From Aphidius gifuensis (Eukaryota; Arthropoda; Insecta; Hymenoptera; Braconidae): a stretch of 64,000 nucleotides of DNA. The stretch covers positions 20,802,154-20,866,153 of the forward strand of contig NC_057788.1 in assembly GCF_014905175.1 (NCBI RefSeq), in the 5' to 3' direction. Of the stretch, positions 32,387 through 44,222 are shown piece by piece; the stretch's first letter is position 1; each line of letters begins with the position of its first letter. Below the pieces are notes generated by a model that saw nothing but the letters and a program-made list of their open reading frames with translations, ran no database searches and was not told the origin of the DNA. The position numbers were made by a program, and so were the translations under genes.

Positions 32387-33051
32387 GTGTTCCGTAGGAC
32401 ACTTATGTTTTCGCTTTTCTGTGACTTTTTGTTATTTCGAGATAAAACGTGAAGTCCTGAATTGAATTGGCTTGTGAGATGCTCATTTTCTTTATTTTTT
32501 TTGGCCAAAAGCAATCGTCATATTTATTTCCAATTTTGAGGCTTATTAGATTTCCAAAATTCCAAATATTGACCGATCAATTCCGGCAATGTTTTAATCA
32601 ACGACGCTTCATCTGTAGACTCTACGATATTTTTTTCAAATTTTTCGGTCGTTTATTTTTTTTTTTATTCAACGATATGTAGTGTCACAAACTTGTTTTT
32701 TTACAATATTTTTTGAACTGCTGAACCGAATTAGTCGATGTTAAAACAAATTTAGGTTTTTTTTTTCCAAAAACAGACATGATATTTTTTTTTACTTTCT
32801 GGACCTTATTAGATTTAATATGCCAATTTTCAGACATGGCCCAATTTCAAATATCGACTGATCAATTCCGGCAATGTTTCAATCGACAACGCTTAATCTG
32901 TCGACTCTACAATATTTTTTTTAAATTTTTTAGTCCTTTATTTTTTTTTTTAATAAAAGAAAACACAAAGACATTCATTTATTTTACAATAGAATAGAAA
33001 AACAAATCAAACAACAAGAAAAAAAATAAAAAATCCTACGGAACACTTAGG
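32387..33051. mobile_element. Dispersed repeat with AGTGTTCCGTAGGA ends
   Basis: Begins AGTGTTCCGTAGGA and ends TCCTACGGAACACT, an inverted pair of about 14 bp. Inside are two tandem blocks of about 220 bp that both translate as (F)QI(L/S)TDQFRQCFN. A 5'-truncated copy is at 2620-2895. The class is unclear. Confidence 0.55.
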
Positions 33052-33074
33052 GTGCACCTTGGGGGGCTTGACTA

Positions 33075-33275
33075 TATTTTTTTTTTCATAATTTTGAAAA
33101 CATTGGTCAACTTTGTCATTAGAAACAAACTGTTAGAGATTTTAATAACAAAAAGACCACTAGTTTTTTCACTGGATCAACTGTTCCTGAAAAAATTTAA
33201 TTCTACTTCAGTCAAATATAAAGATAAAGATAAAAATCCAAGTGATGACAGAGGCGGACGATGGCAGATTAAATA
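33075..33275 (+). pseudogene. Tail remnant of an array unit
   Basis: Carries the end of HTH2 and the C-terminal segment with frame breaks (ENIGQL-like, RDFNNKKTTSFFTGSTVPEK), then GATGGCAGATTAAATAGCTG of the 3' flank. No upstream domains remain. Confidence 0.55.
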
Positions 33276-33279
33276 GCTG

Positions 33280-33945
33280 GCAATGTTCGAAATATAATTA
33301 CTCACCAATTATTTTTACTGGTCGATAATGATCGTTAAGCATTTATAGGATTTCATTACAACAAAAGTAACAAATTCTAGTTTAAGTAATGATTATTAAT
33401 AAATTCAAACATTCGTCTTGAATATTTAATTTTCATATAGATATATTCTTCTATTTTCATTAATTATTATACTCGTATTAATTATTACAACACATTATAT
33501 TAAAACAAAATATATAAAATTTTTGAAAATATAATAAAAATTAAAATAATTAACAACTTGCATATTATTTTTAATCAAAGTATGGTGGTGTTTGACATTT
33601 ACAATTTTTTTTAATTATCATCATTATCATTACTGTCATCGTTGTCGTGTCTTTAGAATTTGAAATAATTTAATCAATAATTTCAGTAACATTAAATGTA
33701 AAAAACAAAATCATTATTAAATTTGAGAAATGATAAATACTGTTTCTTATGAAAAAAATTGAAGTAATTCGACTTTATCAAAATGTTAATTATCATTTTA
33801 TTACAGTTAAGTATGTAATGTGCCATAAATATTAAAAAATAATAGTCTACAAAAATGTAAAAAACTTATTTCATGTGAAAATGAAAACATGAAAAACAAT
33901 AATCTAATTTTTTAAATAATTAAATATACAGTTGTTGTAGTCAAA
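33280..33945 (+). repeat. Spacer before unit 9
   Basis: Shared 3' flank, then the shared upstream block (about 33800-33940). The block ends abruptly at GTTGTTGTAGTCAAAATGAG and joins directly to the TATA box. Confidence 0.6.
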
Positions 33946-33950
33946 ATGAG

Positions 33951-33956
33951 TATAAA
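33951..33956 (+). promoter_or_regulatory. TATA box of unit 9, upstream block deleted
   Basis: TATAAA 86 bp before the ATG. The segment found in other units between the GTGGTCAAATGAAAAT words and the TATA box, including the GTCGCG and CCGGTTTCTCC words, is absent. Confidence 0.6.
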
Positions 33957-34036
33957 ACGACAATAAAAACATTGTAAACATTGCAAATACAACAATCAAA
34001 AAGTACATAGATTAAAAAAACATATTCATTAATAAG

Positions 34037-34935
34037 ATGGAACAATTTGATAAACATGAGCTTGAGACGACTGATCAAGAATTGTTTACTGATTCAGTTA
34101 ATTTTTGTTGGGAACTTTTGAAAAGTAAAGAATATTATCTCAGTGAACGTGAGACCGATATATTTTCAAAGATGTCATTAAGTTATGGTCAAGACATGTA
34201 TGATGCCATGATGATAATTATGAACAAAATTATAAAATTCAATAACGACAAAAATGCAGTGAAAAGATCTAAAATTGGTTATGATGATAATTATGATCAA
34301 TCAAATCAACAACAACAAAAACAAGTTGACAAAGTAAACATTGACATCAACAACAGTCAGGAAAAAATGATATCAAAAAAAAGAAAAATACCAGTTGATG
34401 AAATTCATTACAAGAAGAGGTTCAAAGCAGGTATATTCTAAATGTTTTTAAGATTTTTATTATATTTTCATTTGATTCAATTGATTTTATTTTTCAGATA
34501 ACGAAAAAAATAACTGTGATGATTCAGGTAATGCTAAAAATATACAAATTGTTTCTTCAATTAAAAACTCAATTGAAAAATTACATATGATTGATTTTAT
34601 TGAAAAGGAAGAACAATTATTTACAGAACAAAGTATAACCATTAAGGATGAAATGTTGCCAGTTACAGATGATTCAATTGATGTTGACGAAATGAATAAC
34701 TTGATTGATCACTCAATTGGACTAGAAATAAAGTCAAATAAAATTTCCGATTTATTTGAAAATAATCGTCAAAGTTGCTCGAATAAAGTCATTAAAAATG
34801 TTGATTATCAAAAAAACACAAGAATTCGTACTGGATCACTTGCTCCTAAAAAATATAGTGTTCATACAGAAGAAGATGATTATTTAAGCTCTACCACAGA
34901 CGAAAATTACTTCAATGCTGATGACGATGATGATA

Positions 34936-35006
<71 letters not shown>

Positions 35007-35666
35007 AATAGCCTAAATCAAAGTAAAAAACATGAAAGTATAATTAAAATAATAGATGATATTACTTTCGAAGAAAAAAAATGTGTAGTCAAATTGGCAA
35101 CAGAAAATCCAAATTGGTCATTAGATTTGTTAAGAGAACAAAGTGGATGTATAAATATTCACCGTCACCGTCAAGTTGAACGGTGGAAAAAACAGATTGA
35201 ACAAGGAGGATCTCTTCGTGATAAAATGAACTTGGTAAATAACTGGGTAATAAATAAGTGCATTGAGAATCAAAAAAAAGGAGGAATACTCACAAATAAA
35301 AAAATTAAAACATGGGGACTTAAAGCCAAAAAAATATTCAAACCGATACATTTTTCAGCAGGTGATGGCTGGTTACTGATGTTTAAAAAGAACCATGAAA
35401 TTACTGGTAAACCAGATAATCTCAAAATCAATTGTAACTTGCAAAAAAAAAAATCATCTTCATACTTAAGAGTTTACATTCCCTATGATATAAAAGTTAA
35501 AGTTGTTAATCTTGCAAATAAAAATCCACATTGGAGTTTGAAAATGCTCAGGGAAAAAAGTGGTTGTAAAAATCTTGAAACTATGAATCAACTCAACTAT
35601 TGGAAAAAAATTGTTAGAAATTCCACTAAGAAAATAGCCTCTAATCTTTCTACTGAAAAAATCTAA
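34037..35666 (+). CDS. Array unit 9: three-HTH CENP-B/Tc5-like DNA-binding protein, intact
   Basis: Exons 34037-34430 and 34498-35666 give 520 residues. Exon 1 is shorter than most: the stretch between KRSKIG and YDDNYDQ lacks about 15 residues, and the Gln run is short. KKRK precedes the splice; IKDE is at 180-183. The Asp run at about 273-301 is the longest uninterrupted one together with unit 14's. HTH1 is at 320-369 (TFEEKKCVVKLATENPNWSL), the CENP-B-type HTH at 377-437 (TWGLKAKKIFKPIHFSAG, WLLMFKKNHEITGK) and HTH2 at 460-507. It ends NLSTEKI. AATAAA is at 35863. It has all domains without lesion, but the upstream promoter block is missing, so expression may differ. Confidence 0.85.
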
Positions 35667-36072
35667 TTCTACTGCAGCACACTATGATTATGATGATGAA
35701 GATAAAAATACAAGTTCACGTGGAGACAGAAGCAAACGAGGGCAAATTTAAAGATTGATAATGTTGGAAAATTAATCACTCACTAATTTTTTTTACTGGT
35801 TGATAATAATCGTAAACTAAAGTAACAAATTGTATTTATCTGATTTCAAAGATTCTTTTATGAATAAACGTTTACTAATTATTATTAATAAATTCATGTA
35901 ATTTCAAAACAATCGATTTAAATATTCAATTTTTATATGTATTCTTCTATTTTCGTTAATTATTATATTCGTATTTCTTAATAATAAATTATAACACATT
36001 TAATTGAAATAAAATCAACAACTTGGACATTATTTAAGTAAAGTAAGGTGGTGTTAAACATTTACGTTTAAG
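35667..36072 (+). repeat. Spacer between units 9 and 10
   Basis: Shared 3' flank with AATAAA at 35863, shortened; it leads straight into the TATA box of unit 10 at 36073 without the GC-richer upstream block. No other feature. Confidence 0.6.
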
Positions 36073-36117
36073 TATAAAAAACAATAAAAATATTGTTGTA
36101 TTTGCAATGTTTACAAT
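36073..36117 (+). promoter_or_regulatory. TATA box and inverted leader segment of unit 10
   Basis: TATAAA at 36073-36078, 93 bp before the ATG. In the leader, 36092-36117 is the reverse complement of the segment other units carry here (ATTGTAAACATTGCAAATAC and on). The segment is bounded by ATTGT/ACAAT inverted words. Confidence 0.75.
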
Positions 36118-36165
36118 CAAAATATAACTAACTTAAAAAAAACAAATTATATATTCATCAATAAG

Positions 36166-37849
36166 ATGGAACATTTTGATAAATATCAGCTTGAGAAAAC
36201 TCATCAAGAATTGTTTACTGATTCATTTAATTTTTGTTGGGAACATTTGAAAAGAAAAGAATATTATCTTAGTGAACGTGAGACCGAAACATTTTCAAAG
36301 TTGTCATTGAATTATGGTCATGACATGTATGATGCAATGATGATAATTATTAACAAAATTATAAAATCCAATAAACACAAAGTTGCAGTTGAAATATCAA
36401 AAGTTGAATCAATAAAAATTGTAACAACAAAAGCCACTCGTAATTCGGGTTATGATGATAATTGTAATCAATTGGATCAACAACAGCAACAACAACAAGT
36501 CGACAAAGTAAACATTCCCATCAACAACAGTCAAGAGAAAATGATAAGAAAAAAAAGAAAAATATCAGTTGATGAAATTCATTCCAAGAAGATATTCAAA
36601 GCAGGTATATTCTAAATGTTTTCAAGATTTTTATTAAATTGTCATTTAATTCAATTTCATTTTAATTTTCAGATAACAAAAAAAATAACTGTGATGATTT
36701 AAGTAATACTAAAAATATACAAATTACTTCTTTAAATGGAAACTCAATTGATAAATTACATATGATGATCAAAAAGGAAGAAGAATTATCAACAAAAGAA
36801 AGTATAACCATTAAAGATGAGCCAGTTACAGATGATTCAATTTATGTTGATAAAATAAATAACTCTTACGAACACACAATTAGACTAGGAATAAAGTCAA
36901 ATGGAATTTCCAATTTATTTGATGGTCATACTCAAAGTTGCTCGAATAAAGTCATTGACAATGTTGATCATCAAAAAAACACACGAATTAGTACTGGATC
37001 ACTTGCTCCTAGAAAATATAGTGTTTATACAGGAAAAGATGATGAACTAAGTTCTATACAAAAGACGAAAATCATCTTGATGCTGGTGATGATGTTTATG
37101 ATGATGATGATTATGATGCTGGTGATGATGATTAAGATTATGATTGCGATGAAAATGATGATGATTTTGATTGTGATAATAATGATGATGATTTTTATTT
37201 TGATGATGACAATAACTTAAATCAAAATCTTGATAAAATTAAACTAAGTGATGAAATTTCTTTTCAAGAAAGAGCACGTATAGTTAAATTGGCAACAGAA
37301 AATCCAACTTGGTCATTAAGTGTGTTGAGAAAACACAGTGGATGTAATATTTTTACAAATCGCTGTCAAGTTGAAATGTGGAAAAAACATATTGAACAAG
37401 GAGGATCACTTCGTGAAAAAATACATTTCGTAAATAACTGGGTTATAAATAACTGCATGGAGAACCAAAAAAAAGGAGAAATAATTACAATTAAAAAAAT
37501 TAAAACATGGGGGCTTGAAGCAAAAAAAAAATTTTAACTGATACAATTTTTTGCAAGTGATAACTGGTTAACGAAGTTGAAAAAAAACTATGAAATTACT
37601 GGTAAACCAAATAATCTTAAAATTCATTGTAGCATGCAAAAAAAAAAATCATCTTTATCGTACACTTACGTTCCCTATGAAATAAAAGTTAAGGTTGTTA
37701 ATCTTGTAAATGAAAATCCCCATTGGAGTTTGGACATGTTGAGAGAACAAAGTGATTTTATTATTAAAAATTTTAGTCAACTCTGTCATTGGAAACAAAC
37801 TGTTTTTAATAAAAAAGAAGAGATTTTAATGAAAAAAAAAGACCACTAG
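36166..37849 (+). pseudogene. Array unit 10: frameshifted family member
   Basis: Exon 1 (36166-36604, open) and the 68-nt intron are normal; exon 2 starts at 36673. The linker is open, but a net +2 change near 37055 (SSIQKTK in place of SSTTDEN) shifts the acidic run into Met-rich nonsense ending at 37220. HTH1 and most of the CENP-B domain are readable from about 37250 to 37537, where an extra A in a poly-A run gives a stop (EAKKKF end). The rest of the domain and HTH2 follow at 37577-37849. HTH2 is degenerate (REQSDFIIKNFSQ). Unit 12 has a different lesion at nearly the same spot. Confidence 0.85.
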
Positions 37850-37862
37850 TTTTTCCACTGGA

Positions 37863-37978
37863 ATTCAGAAAAATCAAAATACAGTCTAATTCAATTCTAT
37901 TTTTAAAACTTTTTCCCTAGGCTTCCATCGTTATTAACTCGCTAATAAAAATTAGGCAAACATCTTGGCTTTGTTGAC
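37863..37978. mobile_element. Half of a CAAAGCC foldback element
   Basis: Matches the right end of the 42882-43621 element (CAGAAAAA, TACAGTCTAAT, CCCTAGG, then CATCTTGGCTTTG at the end). No left half is present. Probably a deletion derivative. Confidence 0.65.
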
Positions 37979-37979
37979 A

Positions 37980-38344
37980 ACAAATAATTTCGTAATAATT
38001 TATTTAGACGTTCATTCAACACATTTACAAAATTACCATTTTTGTTTTTTTAATCAATTTGTCGTTACAATATCTCGTCTCACTGGTTTCTATTAAATAG
38101 ATATATTTTTTTTCTTCGCGATTATAACATTTTATGTAGACTCAAATTCCTCATCACAAGTGACAATATACGTAATCAATAATTCATCTCAAAGGCATGA
38201 TAATACATTATCCATTTCCTACATTCCAAGACAGTATTGTTAACTTAAAAAAAAAAAACATTGTTGTCAGACAATTAAAAATAATTTTTATAATAAAAAA
38301 AAATTGAAAATTCGAAAAATATCATTTCATTCACGTATAGCCAC
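37980..38344. other. AT-rich spacer, nothing identified
   Basis: No family flank, inverted repeat or convincing open reading was found in either strand. Confidence 0.45.
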
Positions 38345-38455
38345 GACTTCAATCTGTTGATTTCTTTCTTCTTTCTTTTGGCACTGATGACCTTGAATAT
38401 ATCTTTTAATATTTTTTATTTTTTTCTCTACATTTTCTGTTCAAATTATTCAAAA
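38345..38455 (-). pseudogene. C-terminal LRR-gene fragment
   Basis: The minus strand reads a charged tail ending KKSTD and TGA at about 38350, like the 17065 remnant. Only the last 35 or so codons are present before array 3' flank sequence resumes at about 38456. Confidence 0.4.
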
Positions 38456-38980
38456 GTTACAAATTCTAGTTACCTAATTTTACAGAAATTTTGATGAATA
38501 AATGTTTGACTAATAATTATTATTAATAAATTATATACTTATTAAAACGGTTGTCTTGAATATTTTATTTTTATATGTATTCTTCTATATTAATTAATTA
38601 TTATACTATGAATAATTCTTATTGTTTTTAGTATTTCAAATATTTCGATCAATAAGTTCCGACACAGTGAATGTAAAAAAAAGAAATATTATTAAATTTA
38701 AAAGATGATAAATATAAGTTTTTTATGGATAAAAAGTAAAAAATTTAATTATATCAAAATGTTCATGATGTTACGGTTATGTGATGTGGCATAAATAATG
38801 AAAATAATTGTTTGCAAGAATGTAAAAAACTTGCTTCATGTAAAAAAAAAAAATATTAAAAAAAATAATCTCATTTTTTTTGAATAATTAAATATAATAT
38901 AACTGTTGTGGTCAAATGAAAATCCGTAATTATATGTAGCTTCGTTTACATGAAAACTGTCGCTGTACTCTCTGGCTGGT
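38456..38980 (+). repeat. Spacer before unit 11
   Basis: 3' flank and upstream block of the array (GTTATGTGATGTGGCATAAA at about 38777, AACTGTCGCTGTACTCTCTG at about 38955). It ends in GGTTTCTCC where the composite element begins. Confidence 0.6.
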
Positions 38981-38986
38981 TTCTCC

Positions 38987-40739
38987 CAGTGTTGGGTAGG
39001 TAAGATACCTTGGTATCTTACATGGGTAAGATACCATGTAAGATACTGTATCTTACATCATTGGTTTCATACATCGAGGTATCTTACACTGCGTTCCCAG
39101 CGCCTCCTATGATTTTTTAGTGGAACCTTCATGCCACAATTTTTTTTTTATTCGATAAATACATGTCATTTATTTATTAAATAAATAAAAATCCCAAGAA
39201 CAAGCAGTAGCTAAGGGAAAGATGGAGCTAAGGAATTACAGTTGCTGCAGTGGGTATAAGGAATTATTTTTTGAGCAACTATAATTCCTTAGCCACGCAT
39301 CTTTTCCTTAGCTATTGCTTTTCCTTGGACATTTTTATTTATTTTATGAATAAAATACATGTAAATTTATTTTTTAAAAATACAAATCTCCAAGGAAAAG
39401 CAGTAGCTAAGGAATTGAGGTTGCCAAAGAATTATGTTTCAAGGAAATAATGTTGCTTAAAATATAATTCTTTGGCAACCTTAATTCCTTAGCTACTCTT
39501 TTCTTTAGCTACTGCTTTCCCTTGAACATTTTTATTTATTTCAAATAAAATTACATGTATATTAGTTATTTGATAAATAAAACTGTCTAAGGAAGCAGTA
39601 GCTAAGGAAAAGATGTAGCTAAGGAATTACTTTGCCAAAAAAATTCTGTTTCAAGCAACATTACTTTCTTAAAACATAATTGTTTGGCAACGTTGATTTC
39701 CGAGCTACATCTTTTCTTAGACACTGCTTCTCCCTGATATCTTATATATTTATTTAAGGTATATACCTTTGTAATATAACTTGCCAAAATGAAAAATAGT
39801 CTGAGGCTCATGAAATTAATAATTTAGATAAATGAAATAATAATGCATCTTTTTGTCAATTCAGTTTTTATGTTATAATACTTTTTTTCTTTTAATAATT
39901 ATTCAAAGTTGACATAATTTAGAGAGGTTAAACATGGGCTCTTATGGGAGGAGGTGTTAGAAAATATCTACGAACTTAACAAAACAATACTTGTTTTAGT
40001 CTCACCTATCCCAAAAACTAATAGATAATAACAGAAAAAATAAGGAATTTTTTGATATCAGGATGAAATGGGCTTATAAGACTAAATCTCACGTAATTAA
40101 TAAAAATATAAGCTAAAAACACGATTTTTAGCAATTTTATGAGAACAAGTATTGAGGCTCTGGCAACAGCGCATTGAAGCGGGAAAATTTAAACAGCAAA
40201 TTTAGCATCCATGTTTAGCTTTTACACAGCATACACACACATACATTCATGAAATAGATATTAAGATGGCGTCAAGATCAGTGCTGCAAACTGACAAAAA
40301 AAGCACTATTGCCGGGGTCATTACGAGAAAATAAAAACTAATTAAAATTGTTTAAATTACAAGAATATGATTTATTATGCAATAAAATAGACGAAATGAT
40401 AAGATTCTCTAGTAAAAAGTATTATTAATAAGCCACAAACCACCGAGAAAAATCTATTTTTTTAGTTATTTGGGGTTGGCAACGCAAAAACTATCCATGT
40501 AAAAGCATAGGCAGTATATTTAGGACACGCCCCCAAAAATTTTGGCAAGTTATACCTTAACAAATAAAATACATGTGCCAACATATATCGAGCAATGACA
40601 GCTAATTGTCGAGTCGACAGTCGGTAAGAATGTTCAAAAATGGCGTCTCAGGTATCTTACAGTTTCTTACAGTATCTTACAGTATCTTACTGTAAGTGTA
40701 AGAAACCTCAAAAATTGACCATTTACCCATCACTGGTCA
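38987..40739. mobile_element. Composite hAT-like insertion in the promoter of unit 11
   Basis: Starts CAGTGTTGGGTAGG and near the right end has TTTACCCATCACTG (40722-40735), an 11/12 inverted match. TTTCTCC flanks the left side and recurs at 40741, suggesting a 7-8 bp duplication, though the right border is blurred by GTCA. Both ends carry many GTATCTTAC words. The interior (about 39150-39770) contains repeated inverted cassettes with GCAGTAGCTAAGGAA, also present in the element at 23887. No transposase frame was recognised. Confidence 0.6.
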
Positions 40740-40881
40740 CTTTCTCCTCATTAGTTTTATGATTGAAAATCTTTTAAGTAAAAAAAACATTGTGAACACT
40801 CCAAATCACTCCAAATACAACAATCAGAAAGTATAGGTATAATTTAACAAAAGAAATTTAAACAATATATTCATTAATAAG

Positions 40882-41222
40882 ATGGCACAAATTGATAATA
40901 ATCAGCTTGAGAAAACTGATCAACAGTTGTTTACTGACTCGTTCAATTTTTGTTGGGAACTTTTGAAAAGTAAAGAATATTATCTCTGTGAACGTGAGAC
41001 CAATATATTTTCAAGGTTGTCATTAAATTATGGTCAAGACATGTATGATGCTATAATGATAATTATGAACAAAATTATAAATTCCAATAAACATAAAGCT
41101 GCCATGGAAAAATCAAAAGTTGAATCGATGAAAATTGTAACAACAGAAGCTACTCATGACTCAGGTTATGATAATACCTATGATCAATTAAATCAACAAC
41201 AACAACAACAACAACAACAACC

Positions 41223-41267
<45 letters not shown>

Positions 41268-42438
41268 GCAACAGCAAGTTGACAAAGTGAACATTGACAT
41301 CAACAACAGTCGCGATAACATAATATCTAAAAAAAGAAAAATATCAGTTGGTGAAATTCATTCCAAGAAAGCAGGTATATTTTAAATGTCTCTAAGATTT
41401 TCGTTGAATATTGTAATTTGATTCAATTTATTCCATTTTGTAGATAACAACAAAAATAAGTGTGATGATTCAAGTAATTGTAGAAATACACAAATCGCTT
41501 CTTCAAATGAAAACTCGATTGAAAAACTACATATGATAGATTTTATTGAAAAGGAAGAAGAATTATTTATAGAAGAAAGTAGAACCATTGAAGATGAATT
41601 GTTGCCAATCACAGATGATTCAATTGATATTGATGAAATAGATAATTCTCACGATCACTCAATTGGACTAAAAAAAAAGTCAAATGAAGTTTCCAATTCA
41701 TTCAATAATAATAATCAAAGTTGCTCGAATAAAGTCATTGACAATGTTGATCATCAAAAAAACACAAGAATTAGTACTAGATCACTTGCTCGTGAAAAAT
41801 ATAGCGTTTATAGAGAAGATGATGAACTAAGCTCTACAAAAGACGAAAATAATCTCCATGATGATGGTGATGATTATGATTATGATGATGATAATGATGA
41901 TGATGATAATAATGATAACGTTGATGTTGATAATGACGATGATGATGATGATGATATTAGCCGAAATGAAAATAAAAAACGTGAAAGTATAATTAAAATA
42001 ATGAATGATATCACTTTCGAAAAAAAAAAACGTGTAGTCAAATTGGCAACAGAAAATCCAACTTGGTCATTAATTATGTTGAGAAAACACAGTGGATGTG
42101 AAATTCTTAAACAACGTCTTCAAATTGAAAAGTGGAAAAAACAGATTGAACGAGGAGGAACTCTTCGTCGAAAAATGAACTTATTAAATAACTGGATAAT
42201 AAATAAGTGCATTAAAAACCAAAAAAAAGGAGAAATAATTACTAACGCAAAAATTAGAACATGGGGACTTGAAGCAAAAAAAAATTTTAAACCTATAAAA
42301 TTTTTAGCAACTGATGGCTGGATTACAATGTTCAAAAAAAACTATGACATTACTGGTGAACCAGATAATCTAAAAATTAATTGTAACTTGCAAAAAAAAA
42401 AATCATTTTCATACTCGAGAATTTACGTTCCCCATTAA
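40882..42438 (+). CDS. Array unit 11: family member ending at the start of HTH2
   Basis: Exons 40882-41374 and 41444-42438 give 495 residues. The N-terminus (MAQIDNNQLEK) is intact, and the Gln run of about 30, with one Pro, is second only to unit 2. The last residues of exon 1 are shortened (HSKKAG; MFK missing). The linker has IEDE in place of IKDE, so the putative SUMO lysine is lost. The acidic run is long and mixed. HTH1 (TFEKKKRVVKLATENPTWSL) and the CENP-B-type HTH (TWGLEAKKNFKPIKFLA, WITMFKKNYDITGE) are intact. A GAA-to-TAA change ends the protein at IYVPH. The same frame continues to 42648 with the whole HTH2. The TATA word is also mutated (TTAAGTAAAAAAAAC at about 40775). The gene may be recently inactivated or a truncated form. 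Confidence 0.65.
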
Positions 42439-42648
42439 ATGAAAGTTAAAGTTGTCAATCTTGCAAATAAAAATCCACATTGGAGTTTGGAAATGCTAAG
42501 AGAACAGAGTGGTTGTAATAATCTTAAAAACATCAGACAACTCTACAATTTGAAACACGTTATTAGTAATTGCAATAACATAAGATACTATGATGATGAT
42601 AACGATACAATTTCAAGTGAAGACAGAGGCAATCGAGGGCAAATTTGA
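42439..42648 (+). pseudogene. Untranslated HTH2 tail of unit 11
   Basis: Continues in the same frame directly behind the TAA, reading KVKVVNLANKNPHWSLEMLR and on to SSEDRGNRGQI and TGA. Readthrough of one codon would restore HTH2. There is no intact promoter or start of its own. Confidence 0.7.
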
Positions 42649-42881
42649 AGATTAAATAAGAACTACAAAGATGATAATATTGGAAAATTAATTACTTACT
42701 AATTATTTTTACTGGTTGATAATAATCGTTTACTAAAGTCATGAATTCTAGTTATCTAATTTTGAAAATACTTTTATGAATAAATGTTTAACTAATTATA
42801 TAACTTTGAAAACAATTGTCTTGAATATTCAATTTTCATATGTATTCTTCTATTTTCATTAATTATTATATTCTTAATTAT

Positions 42882-43621
42882 CAAAGCCAGGAAGTTTGCC
42901 CGATTTTTGAGAGCGAGTTAATAACGATGGTAACCTAGGGAAAACATTTTAAAGAATAGAATTGAATTAGATTGTATTTTGTTTTTTCTGGAGTTAACAT
43001 AGCATTGTGTGACAGCTGATCATTGTGTGTGTGATGAGTTTTTAAAAAGATATATTTTTTTTTTATTAAAATATTAAATAATTTTGATTTGGAATTTATG
43101 CTCTAAGCATTACTTAAATTAATTCTAAAAAAAATGCTAAAATAATTGCTTAAATTAATTCTAAAAAAAGTGCTAGAATAATTGCTTAAATTAATTCTAA
43201 AAAAAGTGCTAGAATAATTGCTTAAATTAATTCTAAAAAAAGTGCTAAAATAATTGCTTAAATTAATTCTAAAAAAAATGCTAAAATAATACTTACAAAA
43301 AAATACAATTTTAGTATTAATTTAAGCAATTATTCTAGCACTTTTTTTAGAATTAATTTAAGCAATTTTAACACTTTTAAATTAATTTAGCAATTACAAC
43401 ACTTACAGAATTAATTTAAATAATGCTTAGAGCATAAATTCCAAATCAAAATTATTTAATATTTCAATTAAAAAAAAATATATACCTTTTTAAAACTCAT
43501 CACACAATGATCAGCAAACACAATGCCATGTTAACTCCAGAAAAACAAAATACAATCTAATTATTCTACAAAAATGTTTTCCCTAGGTTACCATCGTTCG
43601 CTCTCCAAAACACCAGCTTTG
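42882..43621. mobile_element. hAT-type foldback element, 740 bp (CAAAGCCAGG family)
   Basis: Ends CAAAGCCAGGAAGTTTGCC and ACCAGCTTTG with long inverted arms (CCCTAGG, TAACGATGG, ACAATCTAAT on both sides). The 8-bp duplication TTAATTAT lies at 42874-42881 and 43622-43629. Inside, a 36-bp unit beginning TTGCTTAAATTAATTCTAAA repeats about five times (43080-43300), followed by inverted copies. No open frame of note. Confidence 0.9.
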
Positions 43622-43862
43622 TTAATTATTAATAAATCATAACCCATTAAATTGACATAAAATCAACAACTTGGACATTATTTTTAATTGAAGTAAGGTG
43701 GTGTTAAACATTTATGGTTTTTGTCATTAATAATGACTCATTATCATCATCTTTATCGTCCTCATCCTCGTATCATTAGTGTTTGGAATATTTTAATCAA
43801 TTATTCGAACAACAGTAAATTTAAAATACAAAATTATTATTGAATTTAAAAAATGATAAATA

Positions 43863-44222
43863 CCCTGCTAGAAATAATCTCTCCGGATTTCTACGGATTT
43901 CTCCGGATTTTCTACGCAATTGAGACTTCCGGAGATATTATTCCGGAGTTTTTTCGGGTTTTCTCCGGATTTTTTCAGAAAAAATTTCTTTTTTATTTTT
44001 CGTATGTAAACTCTTATTTCTACTTTTTCTTATTAATTTTTCCATTTTTTTGTGTTTGTTTTTTTAAGTCAAAATTCCGGAAAAAATCCGGAGATATTAT
44101 AGAAATAGTCTGGAGATTACTCCGTAAATATCTCCGGAAGTCTCAATTACGTAGAAAATCCGGAGAAATCCGGAGTAAGTCCGGAGGAACCCGGAGAGAT
44201 CCGGAGAAAATCCGGAGATATA
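43863..44222. mobile_element. CCGGA-rich foldback element
   Basis: Starts CCCTGCTAGAAATAATCTCT, related to the CCCTGGTGG family. Inverted halves carry AATTGAGACTTCCGGAGATA and TATCTCCGGAAGTCTCAATT. The right terminus is missing and replaced by a (TA)n run, so it is a truncated copy. The 144-codon frame across it comes from the repeat. Confidence 0.65.
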
